From UBA1672 sp965263215 (GTDB lineage Bacteria > Pseudomonadota > Alphaproteobacteria > Micavibrionales > Micavibrionaceae): DNA of 64,000 nucleotides. Within the stretch, counting starts at the first letter, position 1. The number at the start of each line of letters is the position of its first letter. Shown in pieces: positions 27,312 to 35,993 of this stretch. A model generated the notes under the pieces. The model saw only the letters and a list, made by a program, of their open reading frames with translations. It did no database searches and had not been told where the DNA came from. The translations under genes and the position numbers were made by a program. The stretch lies in assembly GCA_965263215.1 (NCBI GenBank), contig OZ253663.1:1860001-1924000 (forward strand), given 5' to 3'.

Positions 27312-28214
27312 ATGGGCAAAAATATCACAATAGATAACATTCTGGAGCTCCGCAGCCCTGAAAATCCGTTGCCCGTGATTTTCGACTCCCCGCATAGCGG
27401 CAATATCTACCCCGATGATTTTGGATATGGATGCGATTTTGAATCCCTGAAACGTATCGAAGACGCATACGTGGATGATTTATTCGCAAGCGCACCTGAT
27501 TACAATGCGTCATTACTTCGCGCCCTATTCCCACGCAGTTACATCGATGTGAACCGCGCGCGTGATGACATCGATGAAAATTTGTTTGATGGTACATGGC
27601 CGGAGGATCAACTGGGTGTCATTGCACCATCACACAGGTCAGATTCAGGGATTGGCCTTATCGGGCGTATCATACGGCCAGGCATGCCTATTTATCATCG
27701 TGATCTTTCACCTGATGAGATTATGAACCGCCTTGAGACATATTATGATCCGTATCATGACACGCTATGCACCGCCCTGAACGATGCATATTATAATCAC
27801 GGGCAGTTCTGGCACATCAATCTACACTCTATGCCCTCCAGCAGTGCTTACCCGAAACGCGCGCGGAGTATTCTTGACGGAAAACCAAAAGCCAGTGATA
27901 TCGTTTTAGGCGATCTGGACGGCCAAAGCTGTAGCCGTGATTTCATGCGGGCTTTAAAATCCTTTTGGACGGATTTAGGCTATACCACAACAATCAACGA
28001 CCCGTTTAAAGGCGTTGAATTGGTTGCGCGATATTCACAGCCCACACGCGGCAAAAACAGTGTGCAAATTGAGATTAACCGAGCGCTCTATATGGATGAG
28101 CAAACGGGTCTAAAAAGTAAGAATTACGAAGCGTTTAAATCACATTGTGATGACATGATTTATTTTTGTGCAGACTTCGCGCAGAGCAACCTGACACAAA
28201 TCGCCGCGGATTAA
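27312..28214 (+). CDS. N-formylglutamate amidohydrolase-like protein
   Basis: A 300-residue zinc-dependent amidohydrolase of the N-formylglutamate amidohydrolase family. Seen: the N-terminal VIFDSPHSGNIYPDDF (metal-binding His in a DSPHSG box, near residue 25), RSYIDVNRARDDID near 70, and WHINLHSMPSS near 168. ATG 27312 is chosen because upstream in-frame codons run into the divergent serS gene. Substrate is uncertain: the family includes N-formyl and N-acyl amino acid hydrolases and cell-wall-linked members. The stop codon overlaps that of lipB on the other strand in TTAA. Confidence 0.85.
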   Translation: MGKNITIDNILELRSPENPLPVIFDSPHSGNIYPDDFGYGCDFESLKRIEDAYVDDLFASAPDYNASLLRALFPRSYIDVNRARDDIDENLFDGTWPEDQLGVIAPSHRSDSGIGLIGRIIRPGMPIYHRDLSPDEIMNRLETYYDPYHDTLCTALNDAYYNHGQFWHINLHSMPSSSAYPKRARSILDGKPKASDIVLGDLDGQSCSRDFMRALKSFWTDLGYTTTINDPFKGVELVARYSQPTRGKNSVQIEINRALYMDEQTGLKSKNYEAFKSHCDDMIYFCADFAQSNLTQIAAD

Positions 28215-28834
28215 AAAATATTGTCAAACTTATCGCGCAACGCCTGATCAAGATCGGTCATCGTTATGTTCTTACCTAAATCATGCAGGCTCGTGACGCC
28301 GTGATCGACAATACCGCATGGTACAATGCCGCCAAAATGCGATAAGTCGGGATTCACATTGATCGCGATGCCGTGATAGGTCACCCATTTACGGATGCGC
28401 ACGCCAATGGCCGCAATTTTACTTTCAGAACCATCGGGCATAACCACCCAAATACCGACGCGCCCTTCTCTGCGCTCTCCTTTTACATCAAATACGGCGA
28501 GCGTTTGAATAATCCACTCCTCCAGCGACCAAACATAATGCCTAACATCGGGTTTGGATTGCCTCTTTTTCAAATCGAGCATCACATAGCCTACACGTTG
28601 CCCCGGCCCGTGATATGTGTATTCGCCGCCGCGCCCTGTTTTGAAAACAGGAAACTGCGCATCGAGAAGGTCTGCATCATTCGCGCTCGTCCCCGCCGTA
28701 TATAACGATGGATGCTCAAGCAGCCAAACAGCCTCCGAGCCATGTAATTCACGAATATCTGCCACGCGTTTTTCCATGCGCTCAACAGCATATTTATAAG
28801 GCACAACATCTTTTTCAATAAGAAACTCAACCAT
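28211..28834 (-). CDS. lipB: Octanoyl-[ACP]:protein N-octanoyltransferase LipB
   Basis: Transfers octanoate from acyl carrier protein to lipoyl domains, the first step of lipoate assembly. The 207-residue enzyme shows RGGEYTYHGPGQRVGY near residue 68, the catalytic Lys in KIAAIGVRI near 139 and the catalytic Cys in GIVPCGI near 173. It ends in a 4-nt overlap with the convergent amidohydrolase-like gene. No lipA is in the window. Confidence 0.96.
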   Translation of the reverse strand: MVEFLIEKDVVPYKYAVERMEKRVADIRELHGSEAVWLLEHPSLYTAGTSANDADLLDAQFPVFKTGRGGEYTYHGPGQRVGYVMLDLKKRQSKPDVRHYVWSLEEWIIQTLAVFDVKGERREGRVGIWVVMPDGSESKIAAIGVRIRKWVTYHGIAINVNPDLSHFGGIVPCGIVDHGVTSLHDLGKNITMTDLDQALRDKFDNIF

Positions 28835-28954
28835 AGCTGATTAATAAGCATTATTTTTATTGCGCCGCAATGCTTTCCTGACTTGCCCTATACATAAAGA
28901 TTTGTTATTCCTCACGACTAATAAATTCGGTGGTTTTGTACACTATTTTTGTAT

Positions 28955-29041
28955 GCGGCCGTGGCGGAATTGGTAGACGCGCAAGACTAAGGATCTTGTG
29001 AGGTAACACTCGTGGAGGTTCAAATCCTCTCGGCCGCACCA
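28955..29041 (+). tRNA. tRNA-Leu, anticodon AAG as read
   Basis: An 87-nt class II tRNA with encoded CCA. The acceptor arm GCGGCCG pairs with CGGCCGC (29031-29037) and the discriminator is A, as in leucine tRNAs. The D arm is GGCGGAATTGGTAGACGC-like, the long variable arm is around 29000-29012, and the T arm is GGAGG-TTCAAAT-CCTCT. The anticodon stem CAAGA/TCTTG closes the loop CTAAGGA, so positions 34-36 read AAG, for CUN codons. Bacteria normally have GAG here. No CDS overlaps it; malic enzyme follows 77 bp later. Confidence 0.93.
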
Positions 29042-29117
29042 AAATTGGCGACAAACAACCGAATAAAAAGAATTAATTTAAAGACGATAATATTCACAAA
29101 AAACGGAATAAAGACTG

Positions 29118-31448
29118 ATGGGCAAGAAAGAAGAACAGGAAGCATTTAGACAAAGTGCTCTATATTACCACTCTCACCCGACGCCTGGTAAGATTGCAGT
29201 GCGCCCTACAAAGGACATGGCAACGCAGCGTGACCTCGCGCTCGCTTATTCTCCCGGTGTGGCTGCACCTTGTGAAGAAATCGCAAAAGACCCTTTGAAA
29301 GCATATGACTATACATCGCGCGGTAATCTCGTTGCGGTTATTTCTAACGGTACGGCGGTTCTTGGCCTTGGTAACCTTGGCGCGCTTGCCTCTAAGCCTG
29401 TGATGGAAGGTAAGTCCATTCTGTTTAAAAAATTCGCCAACATTGATTCTGTTGATGTGGAAATTGACGAAACAGACGTTGATAAGCTTGTCGATATTAT
29501 CGCCTCATTAGAGCCAACGTATGGTGGTATTAACCTTGAAGACTTCAAAGCACCGGAATGTTTTGAGCTTGAAGCCAGACTTAAGGAACGCATGAATATT
29601 CCTGTATTTCATGATGATCAGCATGGTACGGCGATTATTGTAACGGCAGCATTCACAAATTGGATTCATCACTCTGGGCGGAATATCGAAGATATCCGCC
29701 TTGTTGCTTCTGGGGCTGGTGCTTCTGCTATCGCCTGCCTTAACCTTCTTGTTCACGCCGGACTAAAACGTGAAAACATTATTGTGTGTGACCGTAGCGG
29801 CGTTGTTTATGAAGGCCGCGAAGACGGCATGGATAAGCAAAAAGCTGCGTTCGCATCAAAGACAAACGCACGCACACTGGAAGATGCCATTGATGGCGCG
29901 GATGTGTTCTTGGGCCTTTCCGGTCCGGGCGTAATGGATAAAAAGATGGTATCCAGTATGGCCGATGCACCACTTATTATGGCTTTGGCGAATCCTACAC
30001 CGGAAATTATGCCCGAAGATGCTTATGAAGCAAAACCAGATGCCATTGTTTGTACTGGTCGTTCGGACTACACAAATCAGGTGAATAACGTTTTATGTTT
30101 TCCGTTCATTTTCCGCGGTGCGCTGGATGTTGGCGCCACAACTATTAACGAAGAAATGAAGCTCGCTTGTGTTCAGGCTATTGCTGAACTCGCCCGTAAA
30201 GAGGCTACTGCTGAAGTAACTGCGGTTTACAGCGATGAAAGCCTATCATTTGGACGTGACTACCTTATTCCAAAGCCCTTTGATCCACGTTTGATCGTTG
30301 ATTTGCCTATTGCCGTGGCAAAAGCAGCGATGGAAAGTGGCGTGGCAACGCGCCCTATTGATGATTTCGAAGCGTATGAGCATAAATTACAGCAATATTT
30401 CTTCCGCTCTCAACTTGTGATGCGCCCTATCTATGCGCGCGCGCAAGAAAACCCCAAACGTGTTGTTTATTGTGAAGGTGAAGAAGAGCGTGTATTGCAA
30501 GCCACACAGATCGTTCTTGATGAACATCTTGCAAAGCCAACATTGATTGGACGCGAAACTGTCGTGCGTGAGCGTATTGAAAAACTTGGCCTTCGTATGG
30601 AACCAAACAAAGATTTTGATCTTGTTGATCCACAAGATGATCCGCGTTACCGCGAATATTGGGAAGCCTATCACAATGTGATGGAACGCCGAGGTTTGAC
30701 GCCAGATGATGCCAAAACAGTTCTAAGAACAAAGACAACTGTTATTGGCGCGTTAATGGTTTACAAAGATGCAGCTGATGCTGTTCTTTGTGGGACACAA
30801 GGGCAATTCCACAATCACCTTGAAGATATTATCGACATTATCGGCCTGAAACCAGGCGTTGAAACACCCGCAGCGCTTAGTCCACTTCTGATTTCGCGTG
30901 GTACGTATTTCTTCTGTGACACACAGATCAATACCGACCCGACAATCGCGCAAATTTCAGAAATGACGTTACTAGCTGCCGAAGAAGTTAGACGCTTTGG
31001 CATTCGCCCGAAAGTCGCTCTCCTATCACATTCAAACTTTGGTACGATTAATTGTAAATCAGCCGAAAAAATGCGCGCGGCATACGCTGATATCAGACGC
31101 CGTGACCCGGAGCTTGAAATTGATGGTGAAATGCAAGCCGATACGGCCTTGTCCGAAGCCATTCGTCAACGCATTATGCCGAACTCACAACTAACAGGTC
31201 AGGCAAACTTATTCATTATGCCCAACGTTGAGTCTGCGAATATATCATTCAACATGGTCAAAACATTCTCTGATGGTGTCAGTATTGGCCCGATATTACT
31301 CGGTGCCGCGCGCCCTGCGCACATTCTTACACCTGCAACCACAACACGCGGAATTGTCAACATGACAGCACTGGCGACTGTGGGATCACAGATATTTGAT
31401 GATGCGATGACAGACAACATTACACACCGCCTGATCAAAAGCGCATAA
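29118..31448 (+). CDS. maeB: NADP-dependent malic enzyme with C-terminal phosphotransacetylase-like domain
   Basis: Oxidative decarboxylation of malate to pyruvate. The 776-residue protein is the large MaeB form: malic enzyme N-domain with SPGVAAPCEEIA near residue 52, HDDQHGTAIIV near 165 (metal ligand region), the NAD(P)-binding part around VASGAGASAIACL near 193, and from about residue 430 a PTA/PTB-type domain (RVVYCEGEEERVLQATQI near 448) that is regulatory rather than catalytic in this family. It stands alone between a tRNA and mgtE, with a hairpin just after its stop. Confidence 0.96.
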   Translation: MGKKEEQEAFRQSALYYHSHPTPGKIAVRPTKDMATQRDLALAYSPGVAAPCEEIAKDPLKAYDYTSRGNLVAVISNGTAVLGLGNLGALASKPVMEGKSILFKKFANIDSVDVEIDETDVDKLVDIIASLEPTYGGINLEDFKAPECFELEARLKERMNIPVFHDDQHGTAIIVTAAFTNWIHHSGRNIEDIRLVASGAGASAIACLNLLVHAGLKRENIIVCDRSGVVYEGREDGMDKQKAAFASKTNARTLEDAIDGADVFLGLSGPGVMDKKMVSSMADAPLIMALANPTPEIMPEDAYEAKPDAIVCTGRSDYTNQVNNVLCFPFIFRGALDVGATTINEEMKLACVQAIAELARKEATAEVTAVYSDESLSFGRDYLIPKPFDPRLIVDLPIAVAKAAMESGVATRPIDDFEAYEHKLQQYFFRSQLVMRPIYARAQENPKRVVYCEGEEERVLQATQIVLDEHLAKPTLIGRETVVRERIEKLGLRMEPNKDFDLVDPQDDPRYREYWEAYHNVMERRGLTPDDAKTVLRTKTTVIGALMVYKDAADAVLCGTQGQFHNHLEDIIDIIGLKPGVETPAALSPLLISRGTYFFCDTQINTDPTIAQISEMTLLAAEEVRRFGIRPKVALLSHSNFGTINCKSAEKMRAAYADIRRRDPELEIDGEMQADTALSEAIRQRIMPNSQLTGQANLFIMPNVESANISFNMVKTFSDGVSIGPILLGAARPAHILTPATTTRGIVNMTALATVGSQIFDDAMTDNITHRLIKSA

Positions 31449-31460
31449 TAACAAACGTGC

Positions 31461-31514
31461 ATAAGCACCCTTAATCCCCTTACCACACTGGTAAGTATTA
31501 CAAAGGGTGCTTAT
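31461..31514 (+). promoter_or_regulatory. Two-tier hairpin between maeB and mgtE
   Basis: A perfect 12-bp outer stem ATAAGCACCCTT / AAGGGTGCTTAT (31461-31472 with 31503-31514) encloses a second 6-bp stem CTTACC / GGTAAG (31479-31484 with 31490-31495) with loop ACACT. No T-run follows on the plus strand (AATTCGCCTG), so it is not a textbook terminator. It starts 13 bp after maeB and ends 48 bp before the mgtE start, and could be a 3' stabiliser for maeB, a Rho-independent terminator lacking a tail, or a leader element for mgtE. Confidence 0.6.
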
Positions 31515-31562
31515 AATTCGCCTGAAAACTATCATTATTTTTTATAGATTGGTTGTTTGTAC

Positions 31563-32972
31563 ATGGCGAACGCAGAGAACATGGATATCGGATCCTCTGA
31601 AAATACAGATATCCCATCAGAGGATGCTAGATACCGCCTTCCCGACGATCAAATTAAAGAGATCGTTGAGGCAACGCGTTCGCAAGATTCTGACACAGTC
31701 CACGCTGCCCTTGATGATTTAAGCGTAGCGGATAGCGCGGAACTCCTCAGTAAAATAAAAGATGAAGACCGCCAAGAGATCCTGTCTATGTACAGTGACG
31801 CTCTGAATCCAATCATCTTCACAGAAATAGACCCTGAACTCAGCCGCTCCTACCTCTCTGACATGCCTGCAGCGCGCGTTGCGCAAATGATTTCAGAGCT
31901 TGAAAGTGATGATGCGCTCTTATTGATTGAGCCACTTGAGCCGGACTTCCAACAGGAAATCATTAGAAAGCTCTCCGCCAAAACGCGACTTGCACTCGAA
32001 GAAGGCTTAAACTTTCCAGAGGATAGTGCTGGTCGATTGATGCGCAGGGAACTCGTTTCGATTCCTGAGTTCTGGACAGTTGGTAAAACGCTAGATTACT
32101 TACGAACAGCGGCCGATAATCTGCCGGAAGATTTCTTTGACATTTTCATCATTGACCCTGCGCATCACCTTACTGGTGAAATCCCGCTCAGCCGTATCGT
32201 ACGCGCCAAAAGGACAGAGAAATTAAAAAATCTTACACTGGATGAGACACACCCAATATCAGCGGAAACCGATCAAGAAGATGTTGCGCGCATGTTCCGT
32301 CGTGAAAACATCGTTTCTGCACCTGTCGTTGATGATTCTGATCGATTGATCGGTGTGATCACGATTGACGATATTGTTGATGTTATTGATGAAGAAGCGC
32401 AAGAAGATCTCTTGAAACTTGCTGGTGTGGATTCTGGTGACTTGTACCGCGCCGTTATGTCCACGACGAGCACACGCTTTCGTTGGCTATTTATCAATCT
32501 ACTGACAGCGATCTTAGCGTCCATCGTCATTTCCTTCTTTGATGCCACGATTGAACAAATAGTAGCCTTGGCCGTCCTAATGCCTATCGTGGCCTCTATG
32601 GGAGGCAACGCAGGAACGCAAGCTCTGACCGTTGCTGTCCGTGCTATTGCGACCAATGAAATTACGGGAACAAACACAATGCGTGTCATCTGGAAAGAAA
32701 CGCTCGTTGGTATTGTGAACGGGTTTTTATTCGCGGTCATCATTGGCTTTATGGCTGCATTCTGGTTTCAAACGGCAGTTCTTGGCGTTGTGATCGCACT
32801 GGCAATGATTATCAATATGGTCGTTGCAGGCTTGTTTGGCGCAGGCATCCCGCTCTTGCTTCAGCGTTTCGGAAGTGACCCCGCAGTGTCTTCGACAGTT
32901 CTGTTAACCACCGTAACGGATGTTATCGGCTTTCTGGCATTCTTGGGCTTAGCCACCCTGTTTATGATATGA
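31563..32972 (+). CDS. mgtE: Magnesium transporter MgtE
   Basis: Mg2+-selective channel gated by cytosolic magnesium. The 469-residue protein (start ATG 31563; a TTG two codons earlier is less likely) has the soluble N domain of helical repeats (to ~130), a pair of CBS domains (about 150-270, including VVDDSDRLIGVITIDDIVD), and five membrane helices from about residue 300, with the family-specific PIVASMGGNAGTQALTVAVR split around 345 forming the pore region. Length and order are normal. A structured hairpin lies in its leader. Confidence 0.96.
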   Translation: MANAENMDIGSSENTDIPSEDARYRLPDDQIKEIVEATRSQDSDTVHAALDDLSVADSAELLSKIKDEDRQEILSMYSDALNPIIFTEIDPELSRSYLSDMPAARVAQMISELESDDALLLIEPLEPDFQQEIIRKLSAKTRLALEEGLNFPEDSAGRLMRRELVSIPEFWTVGKTLDYLRTAADNLPEDFFDIFIIDPAHHLTGEIPLSRIVRAKRTEKLKNLTLDETHPISAETDQEDVARMFRRENIVSAPVVDDSDRLIGVITIDDIVDVIDEEAQEDLLKLAGVDSGDLYRAVMSTTSTRFRWLFINLLTAILASIVISFFDATIEQIVALAVLMPIVASMGGNAGTQALTVAVRAIATNEITGTNTMRVIWKETLVGIVNGFLFAVIIGFMAAFWFQTAVLGVVIALAMIINMVVAGLFGAGIPLLLQRFGSDPAVSSTVLLTTVTDVIGFLAFLGLATLFMI

Positions 32973-33062
32973 AAAACACACCATCAAGGATTTGTATTGC
33001 ACCTTAAAATGCCATATAACATACGATCACACTTCAAGAGATAGATAATATAAAAACAAAAA

Positions 33063-33596
33063 ATGTCTGCAGCCAAATTAGAAAAACCAGCCATCGAGCA
33101 CAAAGAAAGCTATATTGCCGCCCTGAAAGAGTTTCATGAGGAAGGCCGTTATACGTTTCTTGATATAAGTGAGTTGGAAAGTAATTTCGAAGATTTTATT
33201 ACCAAAATTAACGATGGTAAGAAAAACCTTCATAAACCTTACGCCGACTGGGTAGAGCCTGTTCCGGAAACTGTTTTATGGCTCGTGAAAGAAAATGAAT
33301 TTATCGGAACCCTTAATATTCGCCACCGCCTGAACTGGCATTTGGAAAAATGGGGTGGTCACATCAACTTTATTGTGCGTCCATCAATGCGCGGTAAGGG
33401 TTTTGGTAAAAAGCTTCTACAAAAAGCGATCCCCTATATTGCCTATCTTGGTATTGATCGTGCCTTGATTACAATAGACCCCAAAGACGCGGGCGCTAAT
33501 CGTATTGTACAATTTTGCGGCGGTGAACTTGATGACACCCTGCCTGCGACAGATAAGTTTCCTGAACGAAACCGTTACTGGCTCGATTGCACCTAA
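33063..33596 (+). CDS. GNAT family N-acetyltransferase
   Basis: A 177-residue acetyl-CoA-dependent acyltransferase. The acetyl-CoA binding motif A is clear: FIVRPSMRGKGFGKKLLQKA near residues 101-120 with the R-x-x-G-x-G signature. The N-terminal half (EEGRYTFLDISELESNFEDF split) and the GGELDDTLPATDK segment near 155 resemble the YnaD/YjaB-type predicted acetyltransferases. Substrate unknown. It lies 90 bp after mgtE and 22 bp before the penicillin-binding protein gene, so it may be co-transcribed with the latter. Confidence 0.88.
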   Translation: MSAAKLEKPAIEHKESYIAALKEFHEEGRYTFLDISELESNFEDFITKINDGKKNLHKPYADWVEPVPETVLWLVKENEFIGTLNIRHRLNWHLEKWGGHINFIVRPSMRGKGFGKKLLQKAIPYIAYLGIDRALITIDPKDAGANRIVQFCGGELDDTLPATDKFPERNRYWLDCT

Positions 33597-33618
33597 AAAC
33601 AGGGATTGATCCTAACAC

Positions 33619-35562
33619 ATGGCAAAATCAAAGAAAAAACGTTCACCGAAGAAAAAAAGACCTTCTATTTTCATGCGGCTCTTCAAGTGGTTATTCGTAC
33701 TTGGGATATGGTGTGGTGTAATTTTAGCAGGCGTGTTTGTATGGCTCGCACAGGATCTACCGGACATTACGAAGTCTGCGACCTTCGAGAGGCGCGCTTC
33801 TATCGTTATCCTTGCCTCCGACGGCAGTGAAATTGCGCGCTACGGTGAGGTAAAAGGCAAGACACTTACAGTTGCAGACGTCCCCCCTCATCTCCCTCAA
33901 GCCGTCTTAGCCATCGAAGACAGACGTTTTTATGATCACCCCGGACTTGATATTTGGGGGATATCTCGCGCTATGATGACCAACATCTATCGTGGGAAAT
34001 TTGTGCAAGGTGGCTCGACCATCACGCAGCAACTTGCAAAAAACCTATTCTTGACACATGAGCGCAAACTAAAACGTAAAATAAAAGAAGCCATGCTTGC
34101 GGTGTGGCTCGAGCAAAAACTCACAAAAGACGAAATTCTCAGCGCTTACATGAACCGTGTATATTTAGGGTCAGGAACATACGGGTTCGAAGCAGCATCA
34201 CAAATTTATTTTGGTAAATCAGCATCCGATGTCAATCTACGTGAAGCAGCGGTATTGGCGGGATTGTTGAAAGCACCATCTCGATACTCCCCTCACAATA
34301 ACCCCAAGCTTGCGATAGAGCGATCAAATCTTGTGTTAGCCGCGATGGTCGATTCCGGATTCATACAAAAAGAAGATATCCCTGATGATACAATAACGCT
34401 TGCTCTGCCGAATAAGAAAAACGACATAGAAGAATCGGCGCGCTATTTCGCCGATTGGGTTATTAACGGCTTAGACGAAGTTATCGGCACACCGGATATG
34501 GACTTAATCGTTGAAACCACGCTCGACATTAAACTCCAAAACAAGGCGCAAACCACGCTGATCAACGCAATTGATAACGCAGATGAAATGCAATTTATCT
34601 CCCAAGGCGCGATTTTAGCAATGCGCCCCGATGGCGCCGTTATTGGTATGGTTGGCGGGTATAGTTATGCGCAAAGTCAGTTCAACAGAGTTACGCAAGC
34701 CAAGCGCCCCCCCGGATCGGCATTTAAACCTATTGTTTATTTGACCGCACTGGAAAAAGGGTGGAACAAGCAGGATAAAATTCTCGATGCAAAAATTAAC
34801 GAGGGTGAATACAGACCGAAAAACTTTGGTGACAAATATTACGGCACGGTTGATTTGGAAACAGCATTGGCAAAATCCATGAATACCGCAACGGTACGTT
34901 TGGCAGATGATGTTGGTATTGGCAATGTCATGGCGACGGCGCGCAAAGTCGGCATTATTTCAGATTTGAACAGAGACCTGAGTCTTGCTCTAGGGAGCTC
35001 CGGCATATCCATGCTCGAAATGGGAATCGCCTATTCTACATTTGCCAATGGCGGTTTTCAGGTTTTCCCCTATGGGATAACGCGCATACGATCACAAGAT
35101 GGTCGTGTCTTATACACCCGAAAAACACCCAAGAGTTACGTTCCTGTGATTGGGCGTAATAACGCGAGTGAACTGTCTATTATGCTCCAAAGTGTTGTGA
35201 ATAACGGCACAGGCAGAAATGCTAAACAAATGTTTCCTGTACATGGAAAAACAGGTACATCGCAAGATAACCGTGATGCGTGGTTCGCAGGATACACCGA
35301 CAGAATGGTGGCGATTGTCTGGTTAGGCAATGATGATAACAGCCCAATGCGTAAAGTCACAGGCGGCGGGTTGCCCGCACGTATGTTTAAAGATGTTATT
35401 GGGTCAGGCAACGCTACACAGCAAGCCGTTAATTTTCCGAAAAATCAAAAATCATCATCGGATGACGGTTCTTTCTCAAACCTTTTGGGGCGTTTAATTC
35501 AGGGCGGCGAAGCACGGCAAAGCCAACGCAAACAAGGACATTATTCGAATTTGAATGATTAA
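33619..35562 (+). CDS. Class A penicillin-binding protein (PBP1A/1C-like)
   Basis: Bifunctional peptidoglycan glycosyltransferase/transpeptidase of 647 residues. A basic cytoplasmic tail (KSKKKRSPKKKRPS) precedes one membrane anchor (residues ~20-48). The GT51 domain has EDRRFYDHPGLD near 97 and GGSTITQQLAKNLF near 133. The transpeptidase domain has the nucleophile Ser367 in GSAFK, SMN near 420 and Lys544-Thr-Gly in HGKTGTSQ. A short Ser/Gln-rich tail ends it. It is shorter than E. coli PBP1A (no OB insert). Its stop overlaps that of rnhA in TTAA. Confidence 0.95.
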   Translation: MAKSKKKRSPKKKRPSIFMRLFKWLFVLGIWCGVILAGVFVWLAQDLPDITKSATFERRASIVILASDGSEIARYGEVKGKTLTVADVPPHLPQAVLAIEDRRFYDHPGLDIWGISRAMMTNIYRGKFVQGGSTITQQLAKNLFLTHERKLKRKIKEAMLAVWLEQKLTKDEILSAYMNRVYLGSGTYGFEAASQIYFGKSASDVNLREAAVLAGLLKAPSRYSPHNNPKLAIERSNLVLAAMVDSGFIQKEDIPDDTITLALPNKKNDIEESARYFADWVINGLDEVIGTPDMDLIVETTLDIKLQNKAQTTLINAIDNADEMQFISQGAILAMRPDGAVIGMVGGYSYAQSQFNRVTQAKRPPGSAFKPIVYLTALEKGWNKQDKILDAKINEGEYRPKNFGDKYYGTVDLETALAKSMNTATVRLADDVGIGNVMATARKVGIISDLNRDLSLALGSSGISMLEMGIAYSTFANGGFQVFPYGITRIRSQDGRVLYTRKTPKSYVPVIGRNNASELSIMLQSVVNNGTGRNAKQMFPVHGKTGTSQDNRDAWFAGYTDRMVAIVWLGNDDNSPMRKVTGGGLPARMFKDVIGSGNATQQAVNFPKNQKSSSDDGSFSNLLGRLIQGGEARQSQRKQGHYSNLND

Positions 35563-35993
35563 GCTTGTGGGATACCCGCTCTGGCCAATTCATCGGCGCG
35601 TTCATTCTCAGGATGACCCGCATGCCCTTTCACCCAGATAAATTCAACATTATGTTGTTGCACGCCTTCATCTAGCTCTAGCCATAGATCTTTATTTTTC
35701 ACGGGCTTCTTAGATGCCGTTTTCCACCCTTTAGCTTTCCACCCATCCATCCATTCCGTAATGCCCTGCATGACATATTTGCTATCGGTGTATAGTTTTA
35801 CGTTGGAACGTTTTTTTAAGGCTTTAAGTGCCTCGATAACGGCCATCATTTCCATGCGATTATTCGTGGTTTCATCTTCGCCGCCACACATTTCCTTTTC
35901 ATGCCCATTATAACGCATAAGAACCCCCCATCCGCCCGGGCCCGGGTTACCGCTACATGCGCCATCGGTATAAATTTCAACATGCTTGGTCAT
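35559..35993 (-). CDS. rnhA: Ribonuclease HI
   Basis: Degrades RNA in RNA-DNA hybrids. The 144-residue enzyme has the four catalytic carboxylates at the E. coli positions: Asp10 (IYTDGACSGNPGPGG), Glu48 (TNNRMEMM), Asp70 (KLYTDSKYV) and Asp134 (NERADELA), with His124 in WVKGHAGHPEN. The start codon overlaps the stop of the upstream kinase gene (TAATG). It ends the ispH-kinase-rnhA run. Confidence 0.97.
   Translation of the reverse strand: MTKHVEIYTDGACSGNPGPGGWGVLMRYNGHEKEMCGGEDETTNNRMEMMAVIEALKALKKRSNVKLYTDSKYVMQGITEWMDGWKAKGWKTASKKPVKNKDLWLELDEGVQQHNVEFIWVKGHAGHPENERADELARAGIPQA

Noticed and set aside
31507..31722. Plus-strand 71-codon frame overlapping the mgtE start
   Set aside because: It overlaps the well-supported mgtE N-terminus in another frame and has no family features.
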